Assembly (NCBI GenBank): GCA_964019425.1
Contig: OZ025784.1
Span: 1,550,001 to 1,614,000, forward strand
DNA from: Flectonema sp. DT1601
Lineage: Eukaryota > Euglenozoa > Diplonemea > Diplonemida > Diplonemidae
DNA length: 64,000 nucleotides
Reading direction: 5' to 3'
The position numbers and the translations under genes are program-made. Shown here piece after piece: positions 23,801 to 35,864 of the stretch (its first letter is position 1; each line of letters opens with the position of its first letter). The notes under the pieces are model-generated. The model made no database searches, was not told the origin of the DNA, and worked only from the letters and a program-made list of their open reading frames with translations.

Positions 23801-26800
23801 TTGTTCCCACCTGATGAGATGGAAGGTATCCAAGGTAGTATGGTTAATGAAGCAAAGTCTCAGGGGGTATTAGACTTAACTCCTGCTGTGTTATGGCAAT
23901 TCTTTATTAACAAAGTACGTTCTAATCTCCATACTATATTATGTTTCAGTCCTGTTGGACAGCAGTTCAGTACCTGGTGCAGACAGTTTCCAGCCTTAGC
24001 AAACACAACAGTCATTGATTGGTTTCATCCATGGCCAGAACAGGCCTTGATATCTGTTGCTCAAAGATTCTTAGCTGACGTTGAGTTGGGAGATTCCACG
24101 GATGCTATCTCAGAGAACATGGCGTTTACTCATGAAAAGGTAACTGAAAAGAGTAAGGAATTCCTCTCTGAAGAAAAAAGATATTGCTACACTACTCCGA
24201 AATCATTCTTAGAGCTTATCGGGTTATATAAAATACTTCTCAGTAAGAAACGTTCAGCTCTGAATGATAATAAAGAACGTCTTTCAAATGGTATTGAGAA
24301 AATTAAAATGGCTTCTGGACAAGTTGCTGATCTGCAAGACAAACTTAAAAAGGAACAAGTTGTAGTAGCAGAGAAAGCCCAACACACACAACGCCTTCTA
24401 GATCACGTTGGTAAAGAAAAAGCAATTGTTGCTGTTGAGCAAGAGAAAGCTGAAGTAGAAGAACAAAAGACTAACAAGGTATCGTAATTTTGTTGAATTA
24501 ATTTCATTAACAATTTCTTATATTACTTTTAACCAATCCAATCCATTACAGGTATTTGTTGAAGCAGAAGCCTTAGCAGCTGAATGTGCCAGAGATTTAC
24601 AAGCTGCTCAACCGATTGTTGAAGAAGCGCTTGCAGCTTTAAATTCATTGCGAAAGGAAGATCTGACGGAACTGAAGGCTCTCGCTAAACCTCCGCCTGA
24701 TGTTGAATTAGTAGCAGCAAGTGTGATGGTTCTAACTTCAGATCCAAAGAAGATTCCTCCAATGAAAGCCAGAGATTGGGGAAACTCAAAGAAGATGATG
24801 GCAAACATCACTGGTATGTTTTATTAATTATACTCATGGTAGTGGTCGTGGTCGTTGTTATATTCGAACTTTTTCAATTCATCAAAACAGGTTGGATGAA
24901 GGATTTAATCGCATTCGACGCCAACAACATTCCTCAGCCCTGCATTGACGCTTTGCAAGTATATGTTAATGACCCGGCTTATTCACCTTCACAGATTAAA
25001 ACGAAGTCACAAGCTGCTGCTGGTCTCTGTGGTTGGGTTGTGAACATGCATAAATACCATTCAATCAGATGTGAAGTGAAACCCAAGGAAGAGAAACTTG
25101 GTGAAGCTCAAGAACGTCTTTCCAGATCAAAAGGAGATCTTAAAAAGGTTCAGGACCGCGTAGCAGAGTTGAACGCGAAGCTGAGCAGTCTCGTAAAACA
25201 ATTCGAAGAAGCATCTGAAGAGACTCGCATGATCGAAGCAAAAGCAAAGAAAACTCAAGAAAAAGCTAATCTTGCTGAGCGTTTAGTTGGAGGTCTTTCA
25301 GAAGAACGTGTCCGTTGGGCAAAAACAATCGAAGAACTCCAAGAAAAGTCCACCTTACTAATTGGTGATGTACTTTTAAGCGCTGCTTTTGTCTCTTACA
25401 TTGGACCGTTTTCAAAACCATTTCGTTATTCGATTATGGAACAAGAACTGCGACCAAATATCGTAGAAAGAAACATCCCTCACACGAAGGACTTAGACAT
25501 CGTCTGCAATGTTCTAACAAGTGATGCTGAGATCGCTGGATGGCAAAATGAAGAACTTAAATCTGATCGCCTTTCAATAGAAAATGGTGCCCTCGTAGTC
25601 AACTGCACGAGATGGCCTCTACTGATTGATCCTCAAATGCAGGGTATGAATTTATTATTATTATTTTTAAAAATCACTTAATTCGACAACAAAAAAAAAA
25701 AACACGCCCAACAGGAATCCGATGGATTAAAACAAGAGAAGAGAAGAACGGTCTCGTCATCGTACAACCAACACAACGGAAATACATCGACAGCGTTATT
25801 AGATGTTTGGAAGACGGATTGCCTTGTTTAATTGAAAACCTAACTGAGGCAATCGATCCGATTTTAGAACCAGTCTTAGGAAGGATGATTACTAAGAAGG
25901 GATCACAATATTTAATAAAACTCGGTGATAAGGAAGTCTCGTACAATCAAAATTTTAAATTGTATTTGCAAACGAGGTTGTCTAATCCTCACTACAAACC
26001 TGAAATGAATGCTCAGTCTACTTTAATTAATTTTATGGTAACACCAGAAGGTTTGGAAGATCAGTTGCTTGCGGTTGTTGTCAACAAAGAACGTCCTGAC
26101 TTGGAAGAGAGTCGAGTTACGTTATTAAGAAGAATGAACCAAATGACTATCGATTTACAAAATTGTGAACAAAACCTGTTAGAAGCACTCGCTGCTGCTA
26201 CAGGTGACATTCTAGAAAACGTTGCTTTGATTGAGAATTTAGAAACAACGAAGAAGAAGGCATCAGAGATCTCTCGCAGTATGATCGAAGCAATTCAAAC
26301 TCAAAAAGAAATTGCAACATCGCGTTTGAGTTACACAACTGTTGCAGTTAGAGGGTCTTTGTTGTTCTTTCAAATTGATCAGCTGGCAAAGATTAATCAC
26401 ATGTATCAATATTCTTTATCAGCTTACATGGTAATCTTCTTAAAGGCTATTGGACGTGCAGAGTACCCTGAAGAAACTGGAAACCTTCAAGCTCGTTGTG
26501 ATAATTTGATAACTTCGATCACACAAACTATCTTCGCGTTTACTTCGAGAGGATTATTCGAAAGACATAAGTTGATTTTCTCTGCTCTTTTGTGTTTTGC
26601 TATTTTACAAAGAGATGGGAAAATCGACAGAGCACAGCTGACATACCTCCTTCGTGGACCTAAGAAAGCCGGTATCGAACGACCAGAAAGTGTTGAATCG
26701 TGGCTACCAGACACTAACTGGCAAGCAGTTCAAGCACTTAAAGAAGTCGAAGGTACCAATCCCCCTTTTGAACAATTAGAACGTGATATTTGTGATAGCA

Positions 26801-29358
26801 ACAGATGGAAGGCTTGGTGTGAATTAGAGCACCCTGAAGATAAAGAAGAAGGTCGCATGCCGACTGATTGGAAGGTTTGTTTTCCCTTTTATTATAATTC
26901 ACTAAAATACCTTTTCTATCCAATAATAATAACATCACAGAATCTGACTGACTTCCAAAGGCTGTTGGTACTCAGAGCTCTTCGTCCCGACAGACTGACT
27001 GTCGGACTTACAGATTTCGTCGCCGGATCGATTGGTGAGTTCTACGTCGAAGACAAGGCAGTCTCTCTCTCAGTGTCTTTTGAAGACTCTGGTCCTTCAA
27101 CACCTGTATTCTTTATATTATCAGCTGGTGTTGATCCTGTTGCATTCGTGGTCCATCTCGGGAAGGGAATGGGATTCACAGAAGAACAGGAAAAGGTTTG
27201 CCTTATTTATCTTTTTTTATTATTAGCTATGAATTACATCAACAGTTTCGTGTGACCACAATAAATATCAAAACAGTTCTTCAACGTTTCCCTTGGTCAA
27301 GGACAAGAACCGCGTGCCTTTAATGCTCTAGAGACATCATTCAAATCAGGAGGCTGGGCTATGTTAAATAATATCCATTTAGTATCGCAGTTCTGTAGGG
27401 AGTTAGAAAAGAGACTCGATCATTACGAAACGATTTACACTAAGATGGACACTTTTGAGAGAAAGAAGAGAGAAAGACGTCTCGCGAGGAAGAAGGCAAA
27501 CACAGAAGAACAAGCCGCTACGAAAGAACCTGTTGTCGAAGAAGAAGCTGATGTCCCTGAAGAAGAAGGCAGTGAAGGTGGTAAAGACGTTCCAACAGGT
27601 GAAGAAGAAGAAGAAGTCGACGGAGAGGCAACAGAAGAAAAGAAGGAAATCGAAGAAGAATCTGAATCTGAATCGGAAGACGAAGACGATCCAGAATTGA
27701 AATGGGAAGGCGAGAAAGGATCTCGTGATTTCAGAGTGTTCCTATCAGCTGAACCATCTATGACAATCCCAATTGGTGTACTCCAACGTTCTATTAAACT
27801 AACAAACGAACCGCCTTCAGGTATCAAAGCAAACATGGTTCGTGCTCTTGCTAACTTCGTATCCGAACCTTGGGAGAATTCTCAAAAACCAACTGAGTAC
27901 AAGGCTGTCGTATTCGCTATGTGTTACTTTCATGCCGTCGTAGTTGAGAGAAAGAAGTTTGGACCTCAAGGATGGAACAGAGCCTATCCATTTAATGCTG
28001 GTGATCTCACAACTTGTATTGAAGTCTTTTATAACTATGAAGATCGTCAAAAGATTCCTTGGGATGATTTAAGATACGTATTTGGTGAGATTATGTACGG
28101 AGGTCACATCACAGATGATTGGGATAGAGTCCTGTGTATGGCTTACTTACAAAATCTCGTTCATGCTGGCATTACAGATGAATTGGAATTAGCTCCGGGT
28201 TTCGTTCTTCCAGGATTCAACAATCACCAAGAAGCGAAGGAACTTATTGAGCATATAACACCGGTTGAATCTCCTTTGTTGTATGGTTTGCACGCTAATG
28301 CTGAAATTGGTTTTCGTACGCTTCAGGTATGTTTTTATGGTGTTGTTCAAGGAATGGATCTTTTTTTGTGTTTTTATAGAGGAATAATGAAATCTAAAAC
28401 AGGCAAACATGCTCTTTTCTACCATCAATGAACTTCAACCAAAACAACAAGGAGGAGCTGGAGCTGATCCAGCTGACGACGTTCGAGTGAAGTTAGAAGA
28501 GATTATGGGACAGCTTCCTGATCTCCACAATCTTGTTGACATTTCTGAGAGACTAGATGAAGATCGATCCCCTCAGGCGCACGTTTTTTATCAGGAATGT
28601 GAGAGAACAAACATCCTTCGTACTACGTTATATTCCACCTTAGCAGAGCTTGACTTAGGTCTGAAGGGAGCCCTTTCAATGTCTAGTGCAATGCAGGAAT
28701 TATTTGATTCGATGGTAATGGATAAGATTCCAGATAATTGGGTAAAGGTTTCATTTATGTCTTTAAGGCCTATGGGATCTTGGTTTTTTAACTTCCTTGA
28801 GAGGAATTCTCAGCTTGCAGAATGGACAGGAGAACTAGCCACTCCCAAGGTATGCAATCATCCTACATCATAAGGGGGAAAAAATAATAAACAAACTTAT
28901 AAAAAACAAACAAACAGGTGACGATGCTTTGCCACTTCTTCAATCCGATGTCATTTCTTACAGCTATTATGCAAGACACTGCCATAAAGAATGCTTTTGA
29001 TTTAGATCAAATGGCACTAGTAAGTGATGTATTAAAGAAGATGCCTGATGCTATTGAATACCCAGCAAAGGATGGTTGTCACGTATTCGGAATTTGTATG
29101 GAAGGCGCCAGATGGGACCTCGGCCAAGGATCTATTGAAGAATCTCACATGAAGGAATTATACCCTCGGATGCCTGTGGTTACTGTTAGATCGTTGCCTT
29201 CGACGAAAGTCGACAGAAAAGATCAGTATGAATGCCCTCTGTATAAGACGCAAGCAAGAGGACCAGGTATTGTCACTGGACTGTATTTCAAGACTAAAGC
29301 ACCGTGTAGGAAATGGACAATAGCTGGGGTTGGTGCTCTCCTAGATGTTGTTGACTAG
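14806..29358 (+). CDS. Axonemal outer-arm dynein heavy chain, beta type (DNAH9/11/17-like)
   Basis: Nine exons: 14806-19101, 19181-24478, 24552-24813, 24891-25643, 25715-26874, 26941-27195, 27277-28326, 28403-28849 and 28918-29358. All introns are GT-AG, 66-81 bp, and the joined frame is 4653 residues without a stop. This is the ATP-driven motor heavy chain of the flagellar outer arm. Order: N-terminal tail, linker, AAA1 P-loop GPAGTGKT (about residue 1921) with FNCSDQMDYLSLGQIFKGL and CFDEFNRI, AAA2 GPAGCGKS (2204), AAA3 GTAGTGKS (2537), AAA4 GVGGSGKQ (2890), stalk coiled coils around a microtubule-binding tip encoded near 24.3-25.4 kb, then AAA5-6 and the C-terminal domain (CHFFNPMSFLTAIMQD). 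The segment [24 protein letters not shown] and what follows resemble the beta class most. An odd acidic, Glu/Lys-rich insert of about 80 residues lies in the AAA6 region (27440-27710). All introns but the first fall in the last third of the gene. Confidence 0.93.
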
Positions 29359-30466
29359 AAGTTATCTTCATCCCCTCCCTCACGTCTCGGTTTGTTAAAT
29401 AGCCACTTATTTTCCCGTTCCCTCCCAGGCAGTGAATTCCTGCAACCTAGAGTGTGATTTTTTATTATTATTTTTTTTTTTTTGAAAATCTTTTTGTTTT
29501 TGTCTGATCGACCTTGTTGTTCTCCCTCTGTTTCTTATCATCGTTAGCAAAAATAATAATTGTAAAAAAAAAAAAAATTGTGGTGGCTTGGAAGTTATTT
29601 ACACACACAACAATGAAACAAAGCTTTGCAAAAAGAAGAAGAAGAGTTGTAGTTGGTTAGGCGATGTAGTGTTACATACTTTTTTCTTTTTTTTTTCATT
29701 TTTTAAGTAATTCCTCGGGCACGTTGGTGACTCGGGAAATGTAAACAACTTTTTGCATCATTTTCTTCAACATTAAATCCGACTTTTAAGAGGGGAAAAA
29801 AAAAAAAAAAACACATGTTTGACACGGGCTAATTTATTGAAAGTGAGTCAAGCTTTCCTCTCTCTCTCTCTTTTTTTTGTTTTCTATCTTTTAATTATTG
29901 ACGTGAGGGATGCAGTTTCTACTGCTCCCCTCTCTTTAATAATGATTTACCTAAAAAAGTGACATTTATAGTCCATTAAATGAATCGCGGAAAGTTTCCC
30001 GCGCCAGGATTTAAATTCGATCCTGCTAAAATTAGTTTTTGAGACTGACGAGGTCTCAGTTGTTATTTCCTCTCTATTATGAGTATCTTAGGTCACCTGG
30101 CTGGGTGGCATTCTAATAAAAAAAAAAGTTCGAGAAGAAAGAATTAAGAAAAAAAATTTAAAAAAAATTATTTGTAGTCGTTAACCTTTTTTTCCCTTTC
30201 CTGTCTTACACTCACTATTCTCCCCAACATTTCCCAATTTTTTTTTTTATTACATATTTTTTTTTCTTTTCTAAAGTATCATAATTTACTTTACACCTGT
30301 TCTTATAGCGTACTTGTTTCTTATTGTGAGTGATTATCATAGCATGTAGTTAATCATCATTTTACTTTCAGGGGTTTGACAAAACGATTGAAAGGCAGAT
30401 AAAAGACGTGTTTGGAACTTTAAAACAAAAAAAAAAAAAAAAAAAAACTATTTTCCATTTCATCAG
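29359..30466. other. Intergenic spacer with three consecutive hairpins
   Basis: 1.1 kb without a protein gene. It contains T and A tracts, a TC microsatellite near 29860, and at 29986-30058 three inverted repeats in a row, described separately. The start of the next gene follows TTCATCAG ending at 30466. Confidence 0.55.
29986..30058. repeat. Cluster of three adjacent inverted repeats
   Basis: Stem 1 is CGCGG (29986-29990) with CCGCG (29999-30003). Stem 2 is CAGGAT (30005-30010) with ATCCTG (30020-30025). Stem 3 is TGAGAC (30040-30045) with GTCTCA (30053-30058). They lie within 73 nt and have loops of 7-9 nt. Stem 1 also contains TTTCCCGCG, which resembles the E2F/DP binding site of other eukaryotes. 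The cluster could be a structured RNA, a transcription-factor site, or both; nothing here decides between them. Confidence 0.45.
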
Positions 30467-30475
30467 GAGTCAATC

Positions 30476-31366
30476 ATGGCGGCCCTCCCCGCCTATGACT
30501 TTGCGGCATCTACAGAGATGAATTGGGCATTGAAAACCGGATCAATAGTGGCAGGTGTACAGCAGCATAAAGCACGTGTACAAGTAGATGCAGCATATCA
30601 TAAGAAATATCGGCCTGAACGTGTAAGGCTACAGGATAATATTGTAAAGAGGACATTAGAAAGTGCGAGTAATACAAACAGTAAGCAGGGAGGTCAGAGA
30701 TGGTTGGTCTTTACTGCTGGATCGATGGGTGTTGGGAAGGGGTACAGTATGGAAAAGTTAGGGAATAGCATCCTGCGACTAGGAAATCCTATTGTAGCTG
30801 ACCCAGATACACTTCGAACACAACTCCCTGAGTTTCTTGAATATCAAACTAGAAACCCTCTCACAGCTGGTCTACTAACACACAAAGAAGCCGGATTACT
30901 ATCAGAACTTGTATTGGAAGAAGGTCTGAGAACTGGTAAATCTGTTGTACAAGACGGATCTCTTAAAGACCCAACGTATGCAAAGAAACTAATTGAAAGA
31001 GTACGCAAAGAACATCCTGATATTAAGATAGCTGTTGTTCATGTGACTGCTACAAAGACTCAGACTTTAGCAAGAGCATTGTCAAGAAGTCGTCAAATAC
31101 CACTTGATTTGATCACTGAATCAATCGAAAGGGTTCCGAGAAGTGTTCAGACACTTGCACCACTTGTTGATACAGTTCTTAATGTTGATAATACTGGTGT
31201 TGTTCCAAAGCTAGCAGATCCTCTACCTGAACTAATCTCACAGTTTCGCGCCTCAGCACCATCATCATTCAGTCAGTTTGATAGTTCTCTGCGTTCGTCT
31301 GCTTTTCTTCATCCCTTCGTCATTCCACTAGTTTTACAGAGTGAGAAGAGGTCAGAAGAGGACTGA
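30476..31366 (+). CDS. Zeta-toxin-fold P-loop kinase
   Basis: A single-exon, whole-looking protein of 296 residues. The core matches the zeta-toxin/polynucleotide-kinase-like P-loop family: a hydrophobic strand then a Walker A loop in WLVFTAGSMGVGKGYSMEKL, followed by VADPDTLRTQLPEFLEY, which is the family's Asp/Arg substrate region. Next come a helix with THKEAGLLSELVLEEGLRTG, the strand SVVQDGSLKDP, and a later basic helix RALSRSRQIPLDLI with candidate ATP-contacting arginines. In bacteria such enzymes phosphorylate UDP-N-acetylglucosamine, but eukaryotic and stand-alone members have other or unknown substrates, so I assign only an ATP-dependent small-molecule or nucleotide kinase fold. No antitoxin-like partner lies next to it. 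The start follows TTTCATCAG by 9 nt. Confidence 0.78.
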   Translation: MAALPAYDFAASTEMNWALKTGSIVAGVQQHKARVQVDAAYHKKYRPERVRLQDNIVKRTLESASNTNSKQGGQRWLVFTAGSMGVGKGYSMEKLGNSILRLGNPIVADPDTLRTQLPEFLEYQTRNPLTAGLLTHKEAGLLSELVLEEGLRTGKSVVQDGSLKDPTYAKKLIERVRKEHPDIKIAVVHVTATKTQTLARALSRSRQIPLDLITESIERVPRSVQTLAPLVDTVLNVDNTGVVPKLADPLPELISQFRASAPSSFSQFDSSLRSSAFLHPFVIPLVLQSEKRSEED

Positions 31367-31723
31367 GCAATCATTCGTTTAAAATCCGAGTACAGATTTT
31401 ACTATCTAATAGTTTTCATTTATATTATATGCGTGTTTACCTTGTAGCTCTATCCTATTTTCTGTAGTAGATTATTATTTATGTGATTTGAGATCTCTTT
31501 AAAAAAAAAAACTAACCGAAAAGGGAACTCCAAAAAGTTTGTTTTTCGAGACAGCTATGCTGTCGAATTCTTCCTCTTATTTCAAAAATCTTTTTAAAAC
31601 CGAATTATTATTCATCGTTTTTTTTTTTTCTTTTATTAATCTTTTGAATCAATTTATCGATAATCAGAAAGTAGTTCTGCCGTCGTGAGTTTGGCGGACC
31701 CTTTTTTTTTTTTTTTTTTTTAG

Positions 31724-31757
<34 letters not shown>

Positions 31758-32402
31758 ACATCTTCTTTGCAGACGAATTCTTCGCTGGCAAACTAGAACG
31801 GAGTTCATAATTAACATCAGGCAGACTACATTACTTTTTTTTTTTTTTTATTCCCCTTGAAAAAAAACTGAAGTAAAATGATTATCAGTGGTTGAATTTT
31901 TAGTTAACAAATGTAAATGAAGATACCGTTTCCTTAGTTTTTTTTTTACATATATTTTTTTTTTTTTGTTATGAAGGTATCTATTTTACACACAGACAAA
32001 TCTGAAGTATGGTCTGCTTGCAGTCTTTTCATTTCTATTCTTTTGTTGGGTTATTACTGATAGTTTATTTTTTTTTTAATTTTTTTTTTTTTTTTTTTTG
32101 CAATCGTTTCCGTACGTGTTCACGATGGAAACGCGACGGTTGTAAAGCTCTTTAGTTTTATTTCCCTTTCCCTTTCCCTTTCTTTTTTTTTTTTTTTTTT
32201 TTTTTTGCTTCTTTTTTCTTGGAATGTACTCCCCTGCGCTATTGTAGCCGTGTAAAATCCAGAGTAGTGTTCCCCAACCTTGTTGTTGTTGCTGTGGCGC
32301 ATATTGGGAGAGTATTCCATTTTTATTTTTTTATTTATTTTTTATTATTATATCGATACTCGTTTATGTTACAACTCTTACTTAGTGACGTATTTTTTCT
32401 CT

Positions 32403-32439
<37 letters not shown>

Positions 32440-32530
32440 TTCAGGTCTATTCGATTTAATTGAAAGGTTTATTAATACAGATTATTAATTAAAAAAAAAA
32501 AGTATTCTCGTGTGCTGTGAATACAATCAC

Positions 32531-32636
32531 TCACAAGGTAGGAAGCCTTGGTGATTTCGTTTTGTGTGAAGTGGCTACTTCGTGAGGCAAGAAGCCTTCG
32601 TTAATGTGTCTGCTTGTGAGGCAATAAGCCTTTGAG
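32531..32636. repeat. Three tandem AGGC-loop-GCCT hairpin repeats
   Basis: Three related units occur in 106 bp: CAAGGTAGGAAGCCTTG at 32534-32550, GTGAGGCAAGAAGCCTTC at 32582-32599, and GTGAGGCAATAAGCCTTTG at 32616-32634. Each folds into a short stem (AAGG/CCTT or AGGC/GCCT) with a 5-7 nt A-rich loop. The spacers between units differ, so selection or recent duplication has kept mainly the hairpin. It lies about 1.2 kb downstream of the kinase gene, in its possible 3' region. Confidence 0.5.
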
Positions 32637-34939
32637 TTTGTTCACATTAAAAATGTAGCTATGTAGTGGTTTTATGTTTTTGTTCTGAAAAAAAAAAAAA
32701 TAGAAAGCGTGACTGTACAAAAGATAGTATGCATAACATATAGCAATAATTATATTGTCGCACCATTTTTAAGAAGTACTATTTGTTGCTGTTTGACTCT
32801 CGCGTTATTATTAAAAAAAAACAAAAAAATGTTGTCCACTTTTGAGTTACCTTTTTTTTTTTCTTCTTCTTTTTTTGTGAGGAATCTCTTAAACTATCCT
32901 TTTTGTCCTCTATTTTCCCCCCCCTTTCGTATTTTTAACGGCCGCGCACAAAATTTATTATACTGGAGCGCTGTTCATTCAGTTTTTGTTCTGTTTCTTG
33001 TTAAGGCGTACCCCGATATTTCGACAAAAGTGACTTCGGCGTGGACGCTGTACATATGTCTTTTTTCCTATATCTGTTTTCTTTTTTTCTTTCATTTCTT
33101 TTTTTTAAAAAAAAAAGAGAGACAGGATCTGCGGCCCTGCCCACGAATCCGTCGCCCGAGTATGTTGTATTAATTGTTACTTATGATTCCTGAAGAATTG
33201 TATGTTTATTTTGAAAGGAAGAGAAAAGAAAGGAAAAGAAAAAAAAAAAAAAAAGAAAGAAGAGAAATTACTACACACTCATGTTAGTTGTTTTCCTGAC
33301 ATCTGAAACGGTAACACCCATGTGAAAGATACAAAAAAAAAAAAAAAAAAAAAGCTTGTTTCTGAAAACAGTGAACACCTATTTTCCGAACGAAAAAAAA
33401 AAAAAAGAACAAAAAATAAAAACACACACACACGTGAGTATTTAGGAAGCAGTTTCGTATGAAATCTTCTTTTTGATAAAGAAGGGGAAAAAAAAAAAAA
33501 TCCCCCCCCAGTTTTTTTTTTCTGTATTTGAATTAACCAACAGTAATCTCTTTACTCACATTAGTGGTATCGCTATGACAAGAATGACTTTGTTGAGTTC
33601 AGATTGTTCTTTTTTATAGAGATCTGTAACCTAATAAAGTTGAAGTGGTCTGAGTGTAATAATAATGACATACTAATAATCATCACAGGAAACATTAACT
33701 AGCTGAGCAACGCATTGATTAGGGAGAAGAGTTTCATTGAGCTCCTTTGAAACGTGTCATTCCTTCTTCTCTAGTTTGCGAATACTGCTATCTAGTTTAT
33801 TGTATTCATGTTGGTGGTACTGGCAATCTGTTTGCTCTATTCTAACTGCCTTTTTAGAGTAGACATTTTGTTGGATGACGGCATTGAGCAAAGAGATCTG
33901 TTGTGGGGTTGGTGGGGTTACGTAATTAAACAGAAAATAAAACTAACGTGAGCATGCTCACTCATTATGAAACAGTTTAGCACTGTTCGTCCTCTCTCTT
34001 TACAATTTTATTAGTTCGTAAACACCGTGACAAAGCAACTTGACTACTATGCTGTACTCCTGCAGGTTTAGTGTTCTTCTCGCTTTGTTTTTTGTTTTTT
34101 TCTGGTTTGTATTTCATCTTTTTATCTGTCTTCACGCACATAAAAAAAACGCAGGGAGGGTAGTAGTCAGCAAGATATTTTTAATTACTACCCCAGACAG
34201 AGTGCGGTAAGGTTAGTTTTCTTTGTCTTTTAGGCTTATATTATGACGTCGGTTAATACTGAATTTCTTTTTTTTTTTTCTTCTCTTTTTTTTTTCCTAT
34301 AAAAAGCGACTCCCTCAATGTTGGGAGAATCTAATAATTGCGTTTTCTTCTTTAATAAGCGGTCCATCGATTTTTTTTCTTTTTTCTTTCTCTTTTTTTT
34401 TTGTTGTAAGCTGATAAACTCACGGCTGGCTACTACGCTTGTCGTTGGTGCAGCTTTTCTTTTTAAATCCTTTTGTGTAATTGTTATCTTGGTGTGAAGA
34501 GTTTTCACAAAAGCCAAGACTGATGTCACGCAGTTTTTTCTTTTTTTTTTTGATTAGTCATCCAGCATCCTGCATGACTCAAAATTATAATCACTTTTTT
34601 ATACTTCCTCTCTCTTTAACAACTGTCCGTTTATATTGAGTTTTAACCGCCCAGCGACTGACTACCCACGCTGTTGGTGAAACTATTAAATAAACGTGAC
34701 TGTAGTGAAGTTAGTATGCATTCTCTCCTCGTATCCTCCCCTGTACTTTTTTTTTTTCTTTTTTAATTGACTTTTCTGACTTCAATAAAATAATTAAAGA
34801 ACATAAACAAGTTAGTAGTCACGCCCACATTGATTCACACAGTTTGGTGTAGTTGTGTAGAGCAAGGGTAGGCAAAACCGAAGTTTACTTGTTTCGGTTA
34901 TGTTTTTTTTTTTCTTTTTTCCTCTCATAATGATCTATC

Positions 34940-35170
34940 TAACTAAAGTCTCGTGTTGTTATCATTTTTATTATTTTTTTTTGCTGAAGAGGGCTAGGGT
35001 AAGGGGTAATGGTCCGAAGAAAGATTGTTAAATCTTAGCCCGAAACCAACATTATTTGTTTGTTGTCCTACGAATTTTTGCATTCGATTTCCCACCCTCT
35101 CCCCTTCTTTTGACTGATAACCATTAATACTAACTAAAGTCTCGGGTTATTATCATTATTATTATTTTTT
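34940..35170. repeat. 40-bp direct repeats bracketing the dispersed element
   Basis: TAACTAAAGTCTCG followed by GTT.TTATCATT.TTATTATTTTTT occurs at 34940-34981 and again at 35131-35170, with a few mismatches. The dispersed element at 34983-35085 lies between them. The arrangement could be a local tandem duplication or the trace of an insertion; the repeats are longer than normal target-site duplications. Confidence 0.55.
34983..35085 (+). repeat. Dispersed element, copy A (possible small nuclear RNA gene)
   Basis: It shares GCTGAAGAG.GCT.GGGTAAGGGG, then AATGGTCCGAAGAAAG, then TTTGTTGTCCTACG.ATTTTTTGCATT with a second copy at 56740-56808, which lacks about 30 nt in the middle. Copy A also has an internal AGGGCTA/TAGCCC pairing potential. 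The conserved G|GTAAGG resembles a 5' splice donor about 15 nt from the conserved 5' end, and AATTTTTG resembles an Sm-protein site about 90 nt on. That is the architecture of spliced-leader RNAs, but with two divergent copies it may equally be a decayed repeat. Confidence 0.45.
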
Positions 35171-35846
35171 CTTTTTTGACGGTTTTTTTTTTTTTAACCC
35201 GGTGATTTTTCCGATTGCAGGAAACTATTTCCATTTTATATAAATTTTTTCCTCTTTTACATTTTTCTTGGTTCTTTTTTTTCTATCTTCACTTTTTCAA
35301 TCTCTCTTCAATTTCTTTTTGTTTTGTTAGTAAAAAAAATACTCACGTCTTTCCATTTTTTGTTTTGTTGTAATCCACCGTTGGTTCACAAAATTAGGTG
35401 AATTACGTGCTTTTTAAAACAGCTGATTTTTGTTTTGTAGAGCGGCATTTTTTAAAAAAAAAAAAAGAACCATTCAAAGCAATTCTTATATCTTGTTGAT
35501 CATAGCAAAAAAAAAAAAAAACAACAACAAACAAAACAGAAAAAAAAAAAAAGCGTTCACGCAAAAGATCCGATTTTGGCATCTCTATTGGAGCTTTCGA
35601 ATCTGACATGTGAACCTGCTTATAAATAATAATAGAATAAAAAAAAAAAAAAAGAAAAAAAAAAGAAAATCCTCAGATGATGCGCTTTGCTATAAAAAGA
35701 TGACTACTTGACGCTGGTTCCTCCTTCTTGTTAGAGGTCATCGCAAGGTGAAGCCGCTTATATAAATAATGACTATAATTGTAGTGAATACAATTGTATA
35801 ATCAAAGAAAACCTTCCGACTAGTATTTTAGTGATAACGATAAAGT

Positions 35847-35864
35847 TAAGGCAATCTTGCCTTA
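35847..35864. repeat. Inverted repeat TAAGGCAA/TTGCCTTA
   Basis: TAAGGCAA (35847-35854) is followed after two bases by its exact reverse complement (35857-35864). It recalls the AGGC hairpins at 32531-32636 and lies about 490 bp upstream of the next start codon. Confidence 0.4.

Noticed and set aside
30041-30058. Hammerhead-ribozyme-like core (CTGACGAG)
   Set aside because: The motif lies in a simple hairpin loop and no GAAA with the other two stems is present.
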